Source: Pseudomonadota bacterium
Lineage (GTDB): Bacteria; Pseudomonadota; Gammaproteobacteria; Burkholderiales; Sulfuriferulaceae
Assembly (NCBI GenBank): GCA_021790625.1
Contig: JAJYGL010000043.1
Coordinates: forward strand, 1-7,645
Length of the DNA: 7,645 bases
Direction: 5' to 3'
The notes beneath the pieces are model-generated. The model made no database searches, was not told the origin of the DNA, and worked only from the letters and a program-made list of their open reading frames with translations. Below, in pieces: positions 6,191-7,645 of this stretch (position 1 is the stretch's first letter; each line of letters opens with the position of its first letter). Both the position numbers and the translations under genes were made by a program.

Positions 6191-6243
6191 TGTTTTTTGC
6201 AAATGTTTTTTGCAAATATTTTCCTGCAAGTGGTTTTTGCAAA
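6191..6243. repeat. 13-bp tandem repeat array (TGTTTTTTGCAAA)
   Basis: Two perfect copies, TGTTTTTTGCAAA, occupy 6191-6203 and 6204-6216. A degenerate copy TATTTTCCTGCAA follows at 6217-6229 and another, GTGGTTTTTGCAAA with one extra base, at 6230-6243. An isolated TTTTTGCA at 6165-6172 may be an outlying unit. Each unit combines a T-tract with a TTGCAA palindrome core. The array could bind a regulator, supply A-tracts for curvature or UP-element effects, or be a simple replication-slippage product. Confidence 0.8.
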
Positions 6244-6262
6244 TGTCGTTCTGCTGGTTGTC

Positions 6263-6275
6263 ATGAAAATTTCAT
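6263..6275. promoter_or_regulatory. 13-bp palindrome upstream of the virB8-like gene (candidate operator)
   Basis: ATGAAAATTTCAT is a perfect inverted repeat, ATGAAA and TTTCAT around a central A. It lies just upstream of the candidate -35 elements of the secretion operon (TTGTTA at 6276-6281, TTGTTG at 6293-6298), a place suited to a dimeric regulator. The regulator is unknown. Confidence 0.4.
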
Positions 6276-6292
6276 TTGTTAAGAATAAAGAT

Positions 6293-6320
6293 TTGTTGCT
6301 ATTATTTGTATCGATATTAT
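6293..6320 (+). promoter_or_regulatory. Candidate promoter of the type IV secretion operon
   Basis: TTGTTG (6293-6298) and TATTAT (6315-6320, 5 of 6 matches) are 16 bp apart. A transcript would start near 6327, leaving a leader of only about 14 nt, consistent with the poor Shine-Dalgarno of the first gene. TTGTTA (6276-6281) with TATTAT at 6300-6305 is an alternative, spaced 18 bp. Confidence 0.35.
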
Positions 6321-6340
6321 AACAAGTGTGAATAATCGGT

Positions 6341-6991
6341 ATGTCTGTTGAAAACCCTGTTGCCATGCAGTTGAAACGCAATCTGGCTGCGTATCTGGAG
6401 GCCAATCGCATGCTGGTTTTGCTGGCGGTTTCCCTGGGTGCGAATCTGGTATTGGCTTTCGGTCTGGCCGGGTTGATGCCGCTCAAAGAGCGGATACCCT
6501 ATTTTGTGGTTTCCAATAAGGAGACAGGCGCGGTGCAAGTATCGACGAATGTGGCGCAAAAGTTTGTGCCGGATGAGCAGAATATCAAGTATTTCTCGGC
6601 AAAATTCGTGCGCGAGCTGTTGACCATCGACCCCTATCGCAGCAAGTCCGAGTTCTTTCCCGACGTCAAAACCATGGTGCTTGGCAAGGGAAAATCGCAA
6701 GTCAACGATTTTTTTCACACGGATAACACCTTCGAGCGCATGGACAAGGATCCATCCCTCATCAGAAATGTGGCGTTGCAGCGCATCACCATTTTACCGG
6801 ACGCCGAGAACGAAGTGGTGGTGACGGTCAAGCTGACGACAATGAGTAACAATGGTTCTGAACAGAGCGTAACACGTATGGTGACGCTGCATTATGCACT
6901 TGAGCCGGTCAAAAGCGACGCCGAGGCATTGCGAAATCCGATTGGTTTTTTTGTCACGCAGTTCGTCATCGATCAGGAGTTGGGGCAATGA
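6341..6991 (+). CDS. VirB8/TrbF-like type IV secretion inner-membrane protein
   Basis: The 216-residue protein has the VirB8 layout: a short cytoplasmic N-terminus (1-23), one transmembrane helix (about 24-46, MLVLLAVSLGANLVLAFGLAGL), and a periplasmic domain to the end. That domain opens with RIPYFVVSNKETGAVQVS, has the middle helix/strand region, and ends with the conserved NPIGFFVTQF (199-208), where the NPxG motif is the hallmark of VirB8-type proteins. VirB8 dimerises in the periplasm and is essential for assembling the secretion channel in the inner membrane, contacting VirB9 and VirB10. The length is typical. The ATG at 6341 has no clear Shine-Dalgarno, and an in-frame ATG at 6365 has none either; the first is kept because it gives the full cytoplasmic tail. 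The stop overlaps the start of the VirB9-like gene by 4 bp. It appears to be the first gene of the transcript. Confidence 0.87.
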   Translation: MSVENPVAMQLKRNLAAYLEANRMLVLLAVSLGANLVLAFGLAGLMPLKERIPYFVVSNKETGAVQVSTNVAQKFVPDEQNIKYFSAKFVRELLTIDPYRSKSEFFPDVKTMVLGKGKSQVNDFFHTDNTFERMDKDPSLIRNVALQRITILPDAENEVVVTVKLTTMSNNGSEQSVTRMVTLHYALEPVKSDAEALRNPIGFFVTQFVIDQELGQ

Positions 6992-7645
6992 TTGCATGTC
7001 GATTCATTGGCGGCAGATGGAAGGGCATCCTGGCCGCCGTGTTCTGGTTGTCGGGGTGTCAGGCGAGCTTTGCTGCGGGTCAGGCGCCGGCATTACCGCT
7101 GTTTCCCGTTTCGGAGCGGGGGCAACCGGAGTCGGGGCAGGATGCTCCCGTTGCATCGCCGGATTTGTTTCAGGATACGCGGGTTGTGGCGTATGACTAT
7201 GACCCGAACAGAACATATCCGGTGCGTTCGCGGGTAAAGGTCTTTACTGAAATTGTCGTGCCGGATGATGAAAAAATCGTGGCATGGTACCCGTCTGCCG
7301 ATGATAAGCGGGGCTGGCCATACACCGTATCCAGTGACCGGCAGCACGTGTTCGTGATGCCGATGCAGGCGGGAACCGTGAATACAGCGACACTACTGAC
7401 GGATAAGCATTCATATTTGCTGACCTTTGAAGCCGTTGATAGCGGGATATGGTTCCAGCGGGTGCAATGGGTCGTTCCTGAAGCAGATAGCAGCGAATTG
7501 CCCACGCAATACGAAGCGCCTGCCAGCGACGCGGCGGCAGATGGCAATGCACCGGCAGGGCCGGATCTGGAGAGCATGTTTGTCGGTTATACGATTCATG
7601 GCAATGCAGCGTTCGCGCCAACGCTGGTGGCTGACGATGGCAGGT
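6988..7645 (+). CDS. VirB9/TrbG-like type IV secretion outer-membrane-complex protein (3' end outside window)
   Basis: The reading frame is open for 219 codons to the right edge. The N-terminus has a basic stretch, a hydrophobic segment and a lipobox LSGC (residues 21-24), with a possible signal peptidase I site after SFA (29) as the alternative. The N-terminal VirB9 domain follows: DTRVVAYDYDPNRTYPVRS (63-81), EKIVAWYPSADDKRGW (95-110), DRQHVFVMP (117-125) and the TLLTDKHSYLLTFEAV strand pair (135-150). A linker rich in A, P and D (163-193) leads to the C-terminal domain, beginning YTIHGNAAFAPTLVADDGR (201-219), typical of the part of VirB9 that joins VirB7 and VirB10 in the outer-membrane core. 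The start is firm: AGGAG lies 8 nt upstream and the ATG overlaps the virB8 stop. No virB7-like gene precedes it. A VirB10-like gene would be expected next. Confidence 0.87.
   Translation, partial: MIACRFIGGRWKGILAAVFWLSGCQASFAAGQAPALPLFPVSERGQPESGQDAPVASPDLFQDTRVVAYDYDPNRTYPVRSRVKVFTEIVVPDDEKIVAWYPSADDKRGWPYTVSSDRQHVFVMPMQAGTVNTATLLTDKHSYLLTFEAVDSGIWFQRVQWVVPEADSSELPTQYEAPASDAAADGNAPAGPDLESMFVGYTIHGNAAFAPTLVADDGR

Larger units (their letters stand above)
6117..6340. promoter_or_regulatory. AT-rich divergent intergenic region between DUF2059 gene and type IV secretion operon
   Basis: This 224-bp stretch has no convincing gene; ORFs through it are driven by its repeats. It holds the DUF2059 ribosome binding site at its left end, a 13-bp tandem repeat array (6191-6243), a 13-bp palindrome (6263-6275) and a candidate promoter for the secretion genes. 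Base composition is markedly more AT-rich than in the flanking genes. It marks the border between housekeeping-type genes and the secretion cluster, but no integrase, tRNA or obvious att core is visible. Confidence 0.6.

Noticed and set aside
6191..6243. 13-bp array as a CRISPR
   Set aside because: Units are only 13 bp and directly adjacent with no spacers.
5866..6322. Plus-strand ORFs running through the DUF2059 signal region and the 13-bp repeats
   Set aside because: They are open because of the T-rich repeats; the products are repeat-coded F/C/K-rich strings without a ribosome binding site.
6178..6718. Minus-strand ORFs opposite the virB8-like gene
   Set aside because: Antisense to a gene with a membrane helix and NPxG motif in the right places; no domain seen.

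Overview
The window looks like chromosomal DNA of a Gram-negative proteobacterium, most likely a betaproteobacterium. The evidence is the style of the ArgJ N-terminus, a DesA-type acyl desaturase, an RsmB-family methyltransferase without the NusB-like extension of the enteric enzyme in its usual form, a DUF2059 exported protein and a P-type (VirB-like) secretion system. The taxon is an inference from remembered family resemblance; there is no rRNA or tRNA here to test it. Base composition is near 50% GC in the genes and clearly AT-rich in 6160-6340.

Left part (1-1439): three tightly packed minus-strand genes run EVE-domain protein, unrecognised 109-residue protein, argJ (only its first 26 codons are inside the window). 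The spacing suggests one operon. Divergent from them, across 74 bp, is a plus-strand WbuC-type cupin.

Middle part (1471-6116): four minus-strand genes. Reading in the direction of transcription they are a DUF2059 exported protein, an RsmB-family rRNA m5C methyltransferase, an MscS-family mechanosensitive channel (overlapping the methyltransferase stop by 4 bp, so probably co-translated), and a membrane acyl desaturase with its own extended -10 promoter. The desaturase is convergent with the cupin and has a C-terminal helical extension resembling the end of ISL3-family transposases. Channel and desaturase both concern the membrane, but a shared pathway is not shown.

Right part (6117-7645): an AT-rich 224-bp divergent intergenic region with a 13-bp tandem repeat array and a 13-bp palindrome separates the DUF2059 gene from the start of a plus-strand type IV secretion operon: virB8-like, then virB9-like, overlapping by 4 bp and running off the window. 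No virB7 lies between them, and the VirB9-like protein itself has a lipobox cysteine. This is the part most likely to belong to an uncommon system; the rest of the cluster lies beyond the right edge.

A recurrent theme is short tandem duplication: 10 bp at 2728-2747, 9 bp x4 at 2854-2889, 10 bp at 5509-5534, 15 bp at 6023-6052 and 6051-6080, and 13 bp at 6191-6243. Some lie in coding sequence (channel tail, signal peptide), others in regulatory regions. No tRNA, rRNA, CRISPR array, complete insertion sequence or convincing intrinsic terminator was seen.
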